Source: Megaleporinus macrocephalus
Lineage: Eukaryota > Chordata > Actinopteri > Characiformes > Anostomidae
NCBI GenBank assembly: GCA_021613375.1
Contig: CM038705.1
Coordinates: 10,005,095 to 10,069,094 of the forward strand
DNA: 64,000 nucleotides
Direction: 5' to 3'
Made by a program: the position numbers and the translations under genes. This document shows, in pieces, positions 46,395 through 58,474 of the stretch (positions are counted from its first letter, which is position 1; each line of letters opens with the position of its first letter). The notes under the pieces were generated by a model. It saw only the letters and a program-made list of their open reading frames with translations. It made no database searches and was not told the origin of the DNA.

Positions 46395-47154
46395 GGATGT
46401 TTTCACACCTGTTGATCGTTTAACTGGTCCGGATCAGTTAATGAGTTTGAGTTTGGTTACTAGGAGTGTTTCCTCCTCAGTTGGGTTCGGTTTGTTTTCA
46501 CACAGGCAAAAATCTAAACACACCAAAATGCACCCCAACAAACCACGTGAGCAGGTTGTCTCCTCTGATTGGTCAGAGCTGTCTGGTGTGCGAGCAAGAA
46601 GGTAAACACAGGGAGAAGATCCGCTTTTCCCAAACTACTGCACATTGTAGAGCGTATCACGGAGCAGCGGCAGAGACAGCATCTGTTCATAGCTGTACTA
46701 ATAATAATGATAATATACCTGCACTACAGTCCACCTGCAGACCACCCAGCTCACTCCAAACATCAAGTAGACAACGTCCCTCACTGCTAGTCCAAGAGAC
46801 ACCTCGCTTCATTGTCCTCGCCCTGTTAGCTGCTCCAGTTCTCCAGTTCTCTGTTTACGCCATCTGCCGCATCCCATAAGGCAAAGCACACCTGGCTGCA
46901 GGAGATGTTTAGATCAAACTTGTGGAGAACACTAGTACTTGGGTCGGATCGAGGTTGGATCATGTTCTTAGCACAAACAACCCGCTCCGGAGTTTGTTTG
47001 TAACCGGACTGAGACCACCTCCTCTTGAGGGTCTCGGTGCGGTTGTTTTGGTCTGCACCCGAGTGCGATTACTGTTTTCACACCTGCTAAAACGAACCAC
47101 ACCAAAACCAGAGTCTGTTTTAACCGGACTAACTAGTGCTGGTGTGAAAACGCC
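46395..47154. mobile_element. TTAA-target-type DNA element, copy 2
   Basis: 760 bp: left flank TTAA (46391-46394) then GGATGTTTTCACACC; right end GGTGTGAAAACGCC then CTAA. The terminal repeats are inverted complements. The interior is the inverse complement of copy 1 at 15966. Both copies contain the segment with GGATGCGGCAGATGGCGTAAAC or its complement. No intact ORF. Confidence 0.75.
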
Positions 47155-48174
47155 CTAAGAGCTAACGCTCCAAATTACTGGAGATGAAGTTTTCTTAACA
47201 GTTCTTGATGTTACTTGGATCCAAGGGCGTAGGAGCGGGTTTGACATGGGGGATGTATACGCCAAACCCTTTGTACACCCAAACAAAGCAAGGTGGTCCA
47301 ATTCCAGAGTGGGGGTAACTGATAGTACTTGTTTGACGCATGTATGTAAAAAATCCAAATCCAGGCCAGTGTCTGTTCCAAGCTGATGATTTGTAGTTTA
47401 TTTTAACCAAATAACCAAATAAACAATTAAACCAACAAACAAAACAAAAAAGAACAACTAAAAGTAACAGTCCCTTTGTTCTACACACTGCTCAGGTACA
47501 CCACATGGTCAAAGACTATAGAAGCTGGTATCAGCACCCCCTTTAGGACTGGAAGAGCACTCTCTTAAATTTCCAGGAACCCCCTCTACCTGCAGAGGGA
47601 GAACAGTCCTAGAACAAAAATAAAAAGTGTTAATGTGGCTCCTACAGGGGGGATGAATCAAAAGCCCACCCTGTCCCATGAAATATTACCTATAAGCTGA
47701 TTCCACAGTAGGTAAGGTAGTAAATCACTGTATGTATGGTGATGTGGAACAACATTAGTGTAATTACAGTAAATTACAAATAAATAAACTAAATAGAACA
47801 TTATCTGTACGTCTGTTCATTATTATATAAATCCAATTAAAGATCACTTTACAAAGTAAACTAGATTCTCCACATTACATGCTATTGTTATCAGAAACTT
47901 ACAGAAAGACCTTGACCACCTAACAACCAGAGCCAGTTGCTAAGAATAAACACAATAAGAAAAAATTAAACAGGCTTTTTCTGTGGTTTCATTTCTAAGT
48001 GGGACAAATCTACCTGCTTCTGATATTGGGAGGGACATGTCCCCCCCAACCCACCCCAGGTCCTACACCAATGCTTGGATCCACAACAAAGTTAATGCTG
48101 TTGGTTTGGCAGCTGAATGTCTGTTAGATGACTTTCATCAAATAACATGAGAGTAAAGAGTGAGTGAGTGTAGA

Positions 48175-48770
48175 TTCCTACAGAGCACTCAGCGTTCAAC
48201 AATTACAACTACAGACTGTAGTTCATCTGATTCACTGCATACACTGTTTATCCTCTTTACCCTGTTCTCCCCACAGAACCACCACAGAGCAGGTACTATT
48301 AGCAAGACGTCTCATTTCCCAGCACTGCAGTGGCACTACATTGATGGTGGTGTGTTGGTGTGTGTGTTGTGCTGGTATGAGTGGATCAGACACAGCAGTG
48401 CTGCTGCTGGACTGAGAACAGTCCACCAACCAGCAACATCCAGCCAACAGTGTCTTGTGAGCAGCGTCCTGTGACACTGATGAAAGACTATAGAACATAA
48501 ACTGTGCAGCAGCAGATGAGTTATCATCTCCATCAAGGTAGGCGTGTCTAATGGAGTGGACTGTGACTGGACACAGTGTTTAAAAACTCTCCCCAGCACA
48601 ACACACACTAACACACCACAATGTTAGCATCACTGCAGTGCTGAGAATGATCCACCACCCAAATAATATTTGCTCCGTGGTGGTCCTATGGGGGTCCTGA
48701 TCATTAAAGAACAGGGTGAATGGGGGTAAACAGTGTATGCAGCCAATCATATAGACTAAAGTTAGGGTTA
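48175..48770. mobile_element. Foldback-type MITE, copy 2
   Basis: ACAGACTGTAGTTCATCTGATTC at the left, GAACAGGGTGAATGGGGGTAAACAG near the right, with the same inner inverted blocks as copies 1 and 3 (CCACCACAGAGCAGGTACTATTAG versus GCTCCGTGGTGGTCCTATGG). No coding potential. Confidence 0.7.
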
Positions 48771-49570
48771 AGACAAAACCTGGCTTTCAATGTATGTTAA
48801 TGGAACCAGAATGTTCTACAAGCTGTACAACACAATGTATTCAGCAGCTGTCGTGTTTAAATGATGTGGAGGAATAAAAATTGATATAAATGGAGATACA
48901 TATGTAGTCATTCTTGATCCAATCAAACTGTTATTTTATGATTCGTACCGACTCCCAAGTATGGACCTGCAGCGAGATCAGACATCACTCGCGTTGCTGA
49001 AGCTGAAATAAAAGACTCATAGTAACCGAAGAGCGTTCTCAAGCCTGTATTACTGAACATAACAGATTTCCCTGGCATTCCCCTCCTACTGGCATCCACA
49101 TCCCACCTCCCACCTCCTCACCACCTCAAAATCCCCCGGCCCCTCGGGGCAGTGGTATATTCCGACAGAGTTGGCCTTCAGTGTTGTCATAGCAACAAGT
49201 CCCATAATTCCACCTATAGAAAGTCATTACAATCACTCTCAACAAGAAAAGAAATCATACAGCTCCTCTCTCTCTCCTCTCTCTCTCTCCTCTCTCTCTC
49301 TCTCGCGTGTGCTCTCTCTCTTTCCTCTCTTCTCTCTTGACTTCTTGCATTCTCTCAAGATGTTTTTCTTCCCTGTAGCCACTTCTGTTCCTCACACCTT
49401 TCTGAACCCACAAAAAATGGATGGAGCACAAGCCTCCTGAAAAATGACTTCAAAACCGAGTCGTAGCTTCTCTTTGATCTATGTAGGTCTGTGTGTGTGT
49501 GTGTGTGAGTTTGGTGAAGAGTCTGTGTCAGAGTGTGTGTGTGTTTCTGCACTTGTTTATATATATACTC

Positions 49571-49608
49571 ATTGTCTAACCCCTATATACATACAGGGGT
49601 TGGACAAT
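49571..49608. repeat. Head-to-head transposon termini (palindrome)
   Basis: CATTGTCTAACCCCT and AGGGGTTGGACAATG form a near-perfect 15-bp inverted repeat separated by ATATACATAC. Both arms look like the outer end of the Tc1-like element that starts here. Confidence 0.8.
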
Positions 49609-50390
49609 GAAACTGAAACACCTGGTTTTAGACCACAATAATTGATTAGTATGGTGTAGGGCCTCCTTTTGCGGCCAATACAGCATCAGTTCGTCTTGGG
49701 AATGACGTATACAAGTCCTGTACAGTGGTCAGAGGGATTTGAAGCCATTCTTCTTGCAGGATAGTGTTCAGGTCACTACGTGATGCTGGTGGAGGAGAAC
49801 GTTTCCTGACTCGCTCCTCCAAAACACCCCAAAGTGGCTCAATAATATTTAGATCTGGTGACTGTGCAGGCCATGGGAGATGTTCAACTTTACTTTCATG
49901 TTCATCAAACCAGTCTTTCTCCAGTCTTGCTGTGTGTATTGGTGCACTGTCATCCTGATACACGGCACCGCCTTCAGAATACAATGTTTGAACCATTGGA
50001 TGCACATGGTCCTCCAGAATGGTTCAGTAGTCCTTGGCAGTGAAAGTATTGGGCCAAGGGAATGTCATGATATGGCAGCCCAAACCATCATGCTTCACTC
50101 TGGGCGTGCAACAGTCTGGGTGGTACGCTTCTTTGGGGCTTCTCCACACCGTGACTCTCCCGGAAGTGGGGAAAACAGTAAAGGTGGACTCATCAGAGAA
50201 CAATACATGGTTCACATTGTCCACAGGCCAAGATTTGCACTCCTTGCACCATTGAAACCGACGTTTGGCATTGGCACGAGTGACCAAAGGTTTGGCTATA
50301 GCAGCCCGGCCGTGTATATTGACCCTGTGGAGCTCCTGACGGACAGTTCTGGTGGAAACAGGAAAGTTGAGGTGCACATTTAATTCTGTC

Positions 50391-50392
<2 letters not shown>
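49592..50392 (-). mobile_element. DD36E Tc1/mariner element, 5'-truncated
   Basis: Terminal ACAGGGGTTGGACAATGAAACTG (49594 on) followed by the transposase gene on the minus strand. The other end of the element is lost: coding sequence stops at a TA microsatellite (50393-50454). The spacing of the catalytic residues suggests the DD36E (Incomer) lineage. Confidence 0.8.
49646..50392 (-). pseudogene. Tc1/mariner transposase (DD36E type), truncated, one in-frame stop
   Basis: Cut-and-paste transposase, best preserved in the window. The N-terminal helix-turn-helix is largely missing; the visible part starts near VSTRTVRQELHRVNIHGRAA. Catalytic motifs on the minus strand: LFSDEST (first Asp, about 50190), VYQDDSAPIHTA (second Asp, about 49955) and SPDLNIIEPLWGVL (Glu, about 49840). 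There are 36 residues between second Asp and Glu, whereas classical Tc1 has 34. The frame is continuous except for one UGA at 50024-50026 (after TAKDY). The C-terminus ends AAKGGPTPY. A young copy by its state, but inactive: N-terminus lost and stop present. Confidence 0.85.

Positions 50393-50454
<62 letters not shown>
50393..50454. repeat. (TA)n microsatellite truncating the transposase gene
   Basis: About 30 TA units at the point where the DD36E transposase is cut off. Confidence 0.95.
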
Positions 50455-50456
<2 letters not shown>

Positions 50457-50459
50457 ACA

Positions 50460-51160
50460 ATGTAGTTCTACACTTACAGACTGTAGTCCATCTGATTCTC
50501 TGTATACTTTGTTACCCTGTTCTTCAGTGTTCAGGACCCCCAAAAAGACCACCACAGAGCAGGTACTATTAGGGAGGTGGATCATTCTCAGCCCTGCAGT
50601 GACGCTGACCTGGTGGTGGTGTGTTAGTGTGTGTTGTGCTGGTATAAGTGGAGTGTTTAAACACTGTGTCCACTCACTGTCCACTCTATTAGACACGCCT
50701 ACCTTGCTGGTCCACCCTGTATATGTAAGTCAGAGACGATAGCTCATCTGTTGCTAAGTAGTTGTGGTCCTCTAGTCCTTCATCAGTGTCACAGGACGCT
50801 GCCCATAGAACACTGTTGGCTGGATGTTGCTGGTTGGTGGACTATTCTCAGTCCGGCGGCACTGCTGTGTCTGATCTACTCACATCAGTGCAACACACTA
50901 ACGCAGCACCACCATCATGTCAGTGTCACTGCAGTGCTGAGAATGATCCACCTCCCCCCTAATAGTACCTGTTCTGCGGTGGTCCCGTGGGGGTCTTGAC
51001 ATTAAAGAACAGGGTAAATGGAATAAACAATGTATATAGAGAAACAGATGGACTACAGTCTGTAAGAGTAGCTCCTATATGGTCAGTGGAGCTGATAAAC
51101 TGGACAGTGCGTGTAGGTATAAGGAGGTGGTTTAATGTTATGGCTGATGGTGTACATGTG
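50460..51160. mobile_element. Foldback-type MITE, copy 3
   Basis: The longest copy. Outer arms CTTACAGACTGTAGTCCATCTG and GATGGACTACAGTCTGTAAG are perfect complements; inner arms CCACCACAGAGCAGGTACTATTAGG and CCTAATAGTACCTGTTCTGCGGTGG nearly so. Right flank GGTTTAATGTTATGGCTGATGG is typical of the family. Confidence 0.8.
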
Positions 51161-51873
51161 GGAAACGTGTGTCTGCAGCAGCGGGGATGTGTGGGCACGC
51201 ATTCACAATGTACCCGCGTGATACAAAGACAACTCTGACCTCACAAATGACTCGAGTCGATTCAGCTCAGGGCTGCTACACTGGTCTACGTCTATGATTA
51301 AACCAACGTGAATATAGATTATTAAATATTGTACTTCTTAAAGAGGCCACAGAATGAAAAAACTGTACCTGCACTGTTGTAGATTCAGGTAGTCTTTTAT
51401 CCTTCAGGCTATCAGACTGTTTAACTCATCCCAGCAGAGTAAACAATAATCCTGTAACACTGTTATACTCCGGACCCCTGTATCTGTCATCAGGGATCAG
51501 ACTTAAGGACAGACTAAGGATAGTCTGGATAACTCCTGCAACACAACACAATGTTGTAATGACTCTAAATTGTTAAAAAAATCATAAAAGTAGCAGATTT
51601 ATTTATAAATTAACACTTTTGTTCTTAATATGTAACATATTGGACGCAGCCATTATTTCTGACGTGCAATGCCTGCTGGGTAGATGACGTCAAATGGTTT
51701 CAGGTCTAAACTGGACTGTGGTGTGAAGGAGTGAATGTTAGTTACTAACCTAGCTTAAAGAAAACCATGTACATTGTGTTGTTGATGTTGTTTCAGTGAA
51801 AGGCAGTATGAAGACTAATATTAGTCTAAACAGCTTCACAAACATAAACAAGGAGAATAGTTAGTGAAGCAGC

Positions 51874-52086
51874 GTGTGGACCAACACAGCTACTGAAAGA
51901 CCCCCGCTCTGCTCTCCTCACTTCAGTCTGGATGAGTTTGAGTGGTTCAGTAGACCACCACTGGTGAGAGACTTGACGGAGGCTGTTGGTTTTAAGCGTA
52001 GACTAAAACACAATGCAGTGCCACAGTTTCTCCACACAGGAAGTCCAAAAGCTCCAGATTATGGAGAACCGCGTGAAGAACCGTGA
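51874..52086 (+). pseudogene. THAP-domain fragment
   Basis: Encodes CSPHFSLDEFEW, then LTEAVGFKRRLKHNAVPQFL. This matches the second half of a THAP zinc finger: the Cys-x2-His pair and the closing AVPxF/L motif. The first half (Met...Cys pair, Trp) is not found in the 270 bp upstream, although a pyrimidine-rich TTGTTGATGTTGTTTCAG precedes it at 51780-51797. THAP domains occur in P-element-like transposases and in host transcription factors; nothing decides between them. Probably a relic. Confidence 0.5.
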
Positions 52087-53261
52087 ACGTGAACATGCGC
52101 TGGACTCTCTACTGGCGTCACGGCAACAACGTTTACCATTAGCGTCTAGCATTTTGGCTGTTGTGTTCTGGCTCAAACTGTAAAGACTGAACAGTAGCCG
52201 TGTCTAGCTAGCTAGCTGTGCTCAAGCGTGACGGCCGGTTACTGCAACCATTTGATGTCACCACCCAGCTGGATTTATAGAAAATCAAATAAATCTGATA
52301 CTTTGTGATTTTTTACAAGGTGTCTTATTAATTTAGAGTCATTATACCATATTAAGGCTAACGTGTTACCAGCCAGGGTTCCCTTTAAGGTCCAACTGTG
52401 TACCTTGAATAAAGTTTTTCCCAGGTACACACTTTTTACACACCTTTTATAATCTAGTTGTTTATAACCAGAACAATAGAATTACAAGGCTGGAGACACG
52501 CCAGGGTGTGTAGAATCAATGCAATATAATTTAAATTATGTCATCTAAGTAAAGGTACTGAGATGTAGCCTTGAAGGTACCACCCCAGTGACAGGAGGTG
52601 TATCCCCCCACAGTTTCTTACCTTTTATCTGATAGTTGATTCTTTGTACTGCCATTAAACAAAGTCAACACCACTGTAGGCGACAGTGGGGTGCTGCTAT
52701 GTACTTGTGTTAATGCCTTTAGAGTTGATTCAGTATAGGTTTACGATGAGTGGGGTCATATATCATCGCCATCCAAAGACAAACAAGTATCTTCAAAGTT
52801 CTAACTTTATAGGAGAGGCCCCAAACTGTCTTTACTTTCAATGGAAGTCAATGGAACCAAGCTTTTCCAAGCTATTTTGGAGCTTTTCCATTGATCCAAT
52901 CATCTTTAAAATTATCCAAGCTGTCGAGTTCACAGGATGCAGAAAACTCAAATTCAATGCTTTTATTTGGACTGCGACAAAATGTATTTCCCCGTTTCCT
53001 AAATATTACGACACTGACACCCACAGATAAGACTAACGACATGACAAAATGACGCCTCTGATGACGGATTCTAGCGGGTTATGACTGTTCTAAGGGTTTT
53101 TAATCCAGCCCCAGGATTCTTCAAATCCAGACCACATACAGGACTGGGAACTGGATTCAACTGCTGGAACTGAAGACCTCTCCTCTGAACACACATCAGT
53201 CGGGGGCAGCAAGGCTTCTGTAGCTTCGCCGCATCATAAGAAGGGCTTTGAATGACAGGGT

Positions 53262-53281
53262 GGTGGTGGTGGTGGTGGTGG
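53262..53281. repeat. (GGT)n microsatellite
   Basis: Six to seven GGT units. Confidence 0.95.
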
Positions 53282-54817
53282 CAAAGGGAGATAACCTCAA
53301 GAAAGTGAGCCCCACAAAGGTCAAAGCATGGTGGGAAAAGCAGAGATGGTCTTTCACAGCAGCCCAACAAAGATAGTCAAATTGGTGCCATGCTCAGTAA
53401 TAAATAATAAATAAATTAGTAATATAAATTTATATATATGGATACATTGGTTTACTACAACTGAAAGGAGTCAAAGCTGCTCCAGAGCCCAGCAAAAACA
53501 CAAATTGGATCACAAGCTTCAAAGCCGGGACCGACCGGCAAAAGAGAAATGAGATCAGGAGAAGCCACAGAAGACCACTCGGTAGAGCAACAGACAAAGG
53601 TAGGCAATACAGTAGGAAATCAACCAACAGACAGGTGTATATATAGTATAGGACGAGTGGGGGACCAGGTTCTGGAAAGCTGTCTCTGATTGATTGGCTG
53701 GTGGTCTGTAACTACGCTGTCAGAGACTGGAAGACTGTGGGACTCAGGCTAAAACTATCCAAGCTCTACTTTTTTAACTCTATATTTTCTTACAAGAAAT
53801 AAATGCAACAGTATTTAAAGAAGTTTTATATGTAGGATTATGGATTTTCAAATTCGGGCTTCTTGTAGCATTATAATTCAAATTTATCACTGAAGCAGCA
53901 GCATAATAGTCCAATTAGTGCACTCCTAGTGCAAACAGATAAACCTGTTGATATATTAACTGGCTATAGAATCAGTTATTAGTTATTAGTCGCAGCCGTA
54001 ATTCAATTTAATTTAATTGATTTCACTATTTGTACGGAGCCCATATATTGGAAAACTGAATATTTTATTTAAATCAATTGGATTTTTTTAAACCAGAGAT
54101 GTATATAGAATATATGAGGGTATACCATTAATTCTCCAGACATTCAGTTTTTATATGGGCCAATGACAAAGAACTTGCATATCTGTGTATTTTATCATTT
54201 TAAATATATTTAGTTATATTTAGTTTTTAATGGCCTATTTCAGTTAAAATGGCCAATTTGAACCTATTTTTTTATTTTTGGCCAGGTTTTACCATTTGCC
54301 TTACTGACTATGCCGCCTGACTAATTTCTAGTTTCTAGTTATACCCTTTCTTAGACTAAATTCAAATGTATCTGGCATCTAATTAGATGACCTTGGCATT
54401 ACACCACTTGGGAAACTCTTCATGGTGCCGTCCCAGGCCCATCATAAAGGCATTTCTGAACATCCAGTGTTTTTGGTCGTGCTGCCTTACATTTAAAGAA
54501 ACAAGAACTTGCAGATAAAATCTTTTGGCGAGTTGTCTTATGTTGGCAATTTGGTTTTTATAAGTTTCCAAACATAAAACCATGCAAAAAAAAAATGTAT
54601 ACACAAAGTGGTATATACATGCATGATGGGATGGTTACAACATCTGATTTTTGGAGGCAAAAATAAACTAAAATGAATGTTTTAGGGGGGCACTGAAACA
54701 AAGTTTCATATTTGCATTTGGTGGATGTTCTTATCCAGAGAGCCTTATGGTCTATCTGTACACATGTAGGAGAAGGTAATGTTAGGAGATTTACCAAAGA
54801 CTCTTATTAGTATAGTA

Positions 54818-55599
54818 CAAGGGTATTTAATTAGAGTTCAGTAAGGTAGTAAGGGAGATCTCCTCAGTCCAAGGTCTGGACCATCATCATTTTTAACTTG
54901 TGTTATGATTCAGTGCTATATCCTGTTTACTGAAGTAGCCTAGTATCAGCATCTTATACCATCAGCAACTGAAATACAAACTTATTACAAATACCATTCA
55001 GTATATTTCAGTATATTTACTGTTTAAATGCTGAACTGAATGAATTATTTATAAAGCTCCAACATTTTTTTCCTCACTTCAAGTAAAAACAAGAGCTACA
55101 TTTAAAAAAACAGAATGCTTTTGAAAAAAACTGCATCTTAAAGTGTGTATTTGTAAAGAAAGTAAATAAAACATGCGTCTTTTTGTAAACTCAGCTTCAC
55201 AGATTGACATGTTGGTTGTACAGAGCGGTATTCTTTAAAACTAGACAAGCAGGTCCATTCCAGAACCGTTCCTGTTAAACACTCAGTCTTCTCTGTTCAC
55301 TTTTCTGTTTTTAGAGCTCGTTATTCTTTCTGACTCGCTTTAGTCTCCGACTGCTGCTCCTCGCCCCAATGTGCACAGATCTGATTGGCTGAGGAGCTAT
55401 TGGTGATCTTACAGCACACGTGATTAGTCTCTGAGTTCACTACGCCGTAAAGCCCGTATACCATAAAGAAAAGAAAAGCTCCGCCACTTAAAATAAACGC
55501 TGTCAAGATAAAATCATTCTCAATAGTTTATTAGTTTGGGTTTGCTTTGGACAACGTCTGGGTCCGGATCTGGATAGGTCTGCCTATTAGTGACCCCTG
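54818..55599. mobile_element. hAT non-autonomous element, copy C
   Basis: 782 bp, ends CAAGGGTATTTAATTAG and CCTATTAGTGACCCCTG, flanked by a 7/8 target duplication (GTATAGTA 54810-54817, GTACAGTA 55600-55607). A simple, uninterrupted member of the family of copies A and B, useful as the reference length. Confidence 0.85.
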
Positions 55600-55874
55600 G
55601 TACAGTATAATGTGGTTAGCCAGCTGGGAAAGTGAACCCTAGTCTATATCTGTCTAAAGGCATGGTGTCATAAAGAGCCTGTTTAATTGTAAGAAATCTA
55701 CAGAGGTTGTTTCCAGCATATTAAACTTTAGTGCTACAAACTAGAAATGCAGAATATACGTTCTTTATGAATTTGTCTACTGTACATACACATTTATTTA
55801 CAAAGGACTGAAAAACAATACACTGAATATTGCAACTAAATATCTTTAGAATCAATTATAACTTTATTTTACAT

Positions 55875-56365
55875 TACTGCAAGTTTTAGGCACTTGGGAA
55901 GATTATTATATATAAAAAGCTATTTATTCCAAACAGGAAGCTTTTTTAAACATTCTACCAGTATTAATACAGGAAATAGAACTTGTACTTGTACATCAGT
56001 GTGTTTTTTAAACCCTTTCCAAGCTTCTCCTTGTGGAAACAACCCAGTATTATTATCAGTTCTCATCTAATACCTGCTTTGACTGCTCAGTACTTCATTA
56101 AGCTAAAATCAAGATTTGCTGCTGAAGGAACTGAATACATTTATACAATGTCTGGGGCGTCCAGGAGAAATCTGGAACTACACTGTTCTTCAAACTGGAT
56201 CAAGATCTGATCTACTTCTTTCACAATAACATATTCATGTTACTTTGTATTGTATATATGATTATTTACATCTGTTCTAGTGATATCTGGTGGTGAAGAT
56301 ACACTTATTACTAAGATAGAGGCTTTTAAACAATCAGCTTAGGTGCCTCAGACTTTTGCACTGTA
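55875..56365 (+). mobile_element. Tc1/mariner-like MITE (GTGCAAAAGT ends), copy 2
   Basis: TACTGCAAGTTTTAGGCAC on the left and GTGCCTCAGACTTTTGCACTGTA on the right, interior as in copy 1 (16897). 491 bp. Confidence 0.8.
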
Positions 56366-56688
56366 GTGTAGTTTCCAAAATCAATGCAGTCTTAAGATCA
56401 ATGCATCCATTTTTATCATTACTTTATTTATCTCTGCTGTTCTTGCCAGCGCATAGCAAAGAGATGTGTGTGTGTGTGCATCTGTGAGTGTATGAGTTGT
56501 GTGAAAGAGACAGAGGCTGCAAAAAGAGGGTGACAGATACAGAAAAAGGCAGAGGGGGAAAAATGAATGGAGTTAAAAAAAGCCCTCTTTGTGACAAGTG
56601 CATACAACACCACACAATGTTCAGAGACTAAACGTAACCAGATAAACGCAAATCCACAACACACACACACATACACACACACACACAT

Positions 56689-56725
<37 letters not shown>

Positions 56726-57241
56726 CTACCGCTCAAAAGTTTGGGATCACAGTGAAATGTTCTTGTTTTTAATGGAGTATCTTCTTCCTTAACACAACAA
56801 TGGACTGACGGGTCTCTAAAGAAAGTTGTTTCTTTCTGGTCATTGTGAGTCGGTCAGCAAGTCATCAACTGCTGATGCTTCAGATACTAAACTAACCTAG
56901 AATGTTGTTCTCCCTTTTATACTCACTTATTAGTAGAATGTTTTTCAGCTGTACATCACAATTGATCAAGAGTGTCCTAACAACCAATTAGCCCAATAAC
57001 ATCCTTAACTTGGATTGGTGGTCGTACCAGGAGATTTAGACAGAGGACTGAGAATTGCTGATAATAGGACTATATGTAAAATAAGCCTCTATACAAAAAT
57101 AGACTTTAATACAAACATTTTTATTCTTTAAAAATTATCTGATACACTTACATTAATTGTGAAATGAATAATATTGTTTGTGAATTGCATGAAAATTTCA
57201 TGAAATGAAATTCTAAAGTGATCCTAAACTTTTGAGCGGTA

Positions 57242-57246
<5 letters not shown>
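56726..57246. mobile_element. Tc1-like MITE (CTACCGCTCAAAAG ends) splitting a TA repeat
   Basis: Terminal inverted repeats CTACCGCTCAAAAGTTTGGGATCAC and GTGATCCTAAACTTTTGAGCGGTAG, 521 bp, TA at both edges and TA microsatellites on both outer sides (56699-56725, 57246-57274). A single TA tract was probably split by the insertion. No transposase. Confidence 0.85.
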
Positions 57247-57278
<32 letters not shown>

Positions 57279-57813
57279 CCGGACACGGACAAGCAGGCTC
57301 CTCTGTGGCACACCACCTGAAACAGAGCACCCCTCAGGCAGACAGAGAGAGAGAGAGAGAGAAGAGGCAGACAGACAAAGCCAGAAAAAGAGAGAAGCAC
57401 AGGGCTCGCATTATCAGATCTATTCGGTGCACACTAGTGCAACATGATATCACAAATGGCTACAGTGTACTAAGTGATCAATTCCCAATATAAACTATAT
57501 AAGCCAGGCTGACTGATACGCTGACTGAGCTCAGGCCTATAACTCAGCAGTGCAGACCCTTTACTATCTCTAACAATACAAATACAAATACTGTAACGTT
57601 TTTAATCTGATCTCATTATTAGTGATTATTGTTATCGGACAGAATCCCACAGTGTTCCACATACAGACACACTTCTGAATGTTTAGTGGGATTGGGAGTA
57701 AGTTTTAATAAAGCTTTACATCTGACAGGTTTCATACAATTAGTGCTACATTATGAATGAGCCCTTTAACTACACCCTACAGGATGTCTCATGGGATACC
57801 ATAGCAGCCTCCA

Positions 57814-57880
57814 GCAACCACCTGGGATATCATAGCAAGTCTCTTGCTGCTGCTGTTGCTGTGGTATCCCAGGTGGTTGC
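57814..57880 (+). repeat. 25-bp perfect-pairing hairpin
   Basis: Arms 57814-57838 (GCAACCACCTGGGATATCAT...) and 57856-57880 (TTGCTGTGGTATCCCAGGTG...) pair over all 25 positions on the plus strand, two as G:U, with a 17-nt loop. The preceding bases contain another GGGATACCATAGCA, so the arms belong to a short repeat in inverted arrangement. miRNA-precursor-like in size, but more likely repeat-derived. Confidence 0.8.
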
Positions 57881-57899
57881 CAGAAGTGTGCAAGTGTCT

Positions 57900-58436
57900 C
57901 CACTGTTATGTGCAGTGGGTTTTCCTGTCTCTGTCTCCGTTTGTGTCTGGTATGTTTTTGCGATGCAGTTCCCATCCAGTTCCCCAATATTCCAGTCCAG
58001 GTTTCCATTCCAGTTCCCTTGTTCCCTAAATTCTGTCTGTAAAACCCGTTTGTTTGCTTATTAAAAGTATAGTTTGTCTAAAAGCTTGCAATTGTGTCCG
58101 CCCCTGCCCCTGTTAGTTCCTGCAACCGCCTGACATTTGTATAGTCAGGGAGTAGTTAGCTTAGCATGCCGTGTTTGTGTTTATTTGTGTCACTAGGTTA
58201 GGTAGGTGTGTTGTTTGTTTAGTTAGCTGGGTTTTGTTTATTGTTTTGGCCTGGATCACCCCTGAAGTCTGTACTGGTGTTTGTCTTTGTCAAGTTCACT
58301 GTAAACCCAGTGCAAGTTCTTTCATTGTTCTTCTAAGTTTTGTGTGGTTTACTTAATTCAATACACACCTATACAGTATTATTCATACTATCATCAATCT
58401 GCTACGATCCTTTACCCCTAGGCAGGGTCGTAACAC
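57900..58436 (+). mobile_element. Possible solo LTR-like sequence
   Basis: T-rich, promoter-like sequence with CCTGCAACCGCCTGACA, an ATTAAA signal (58061) and a terminal GCAGGGTCGTAACA, resembling the ends of fish LTR retroelements. No paired LTR or internal domain was found and the 5' limit is unknown. Confidence 0.25.
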
Positions 58437-58474
58437 CACAGCAAGTGTCTTGCAAAATTACTAGCAACCAACTT

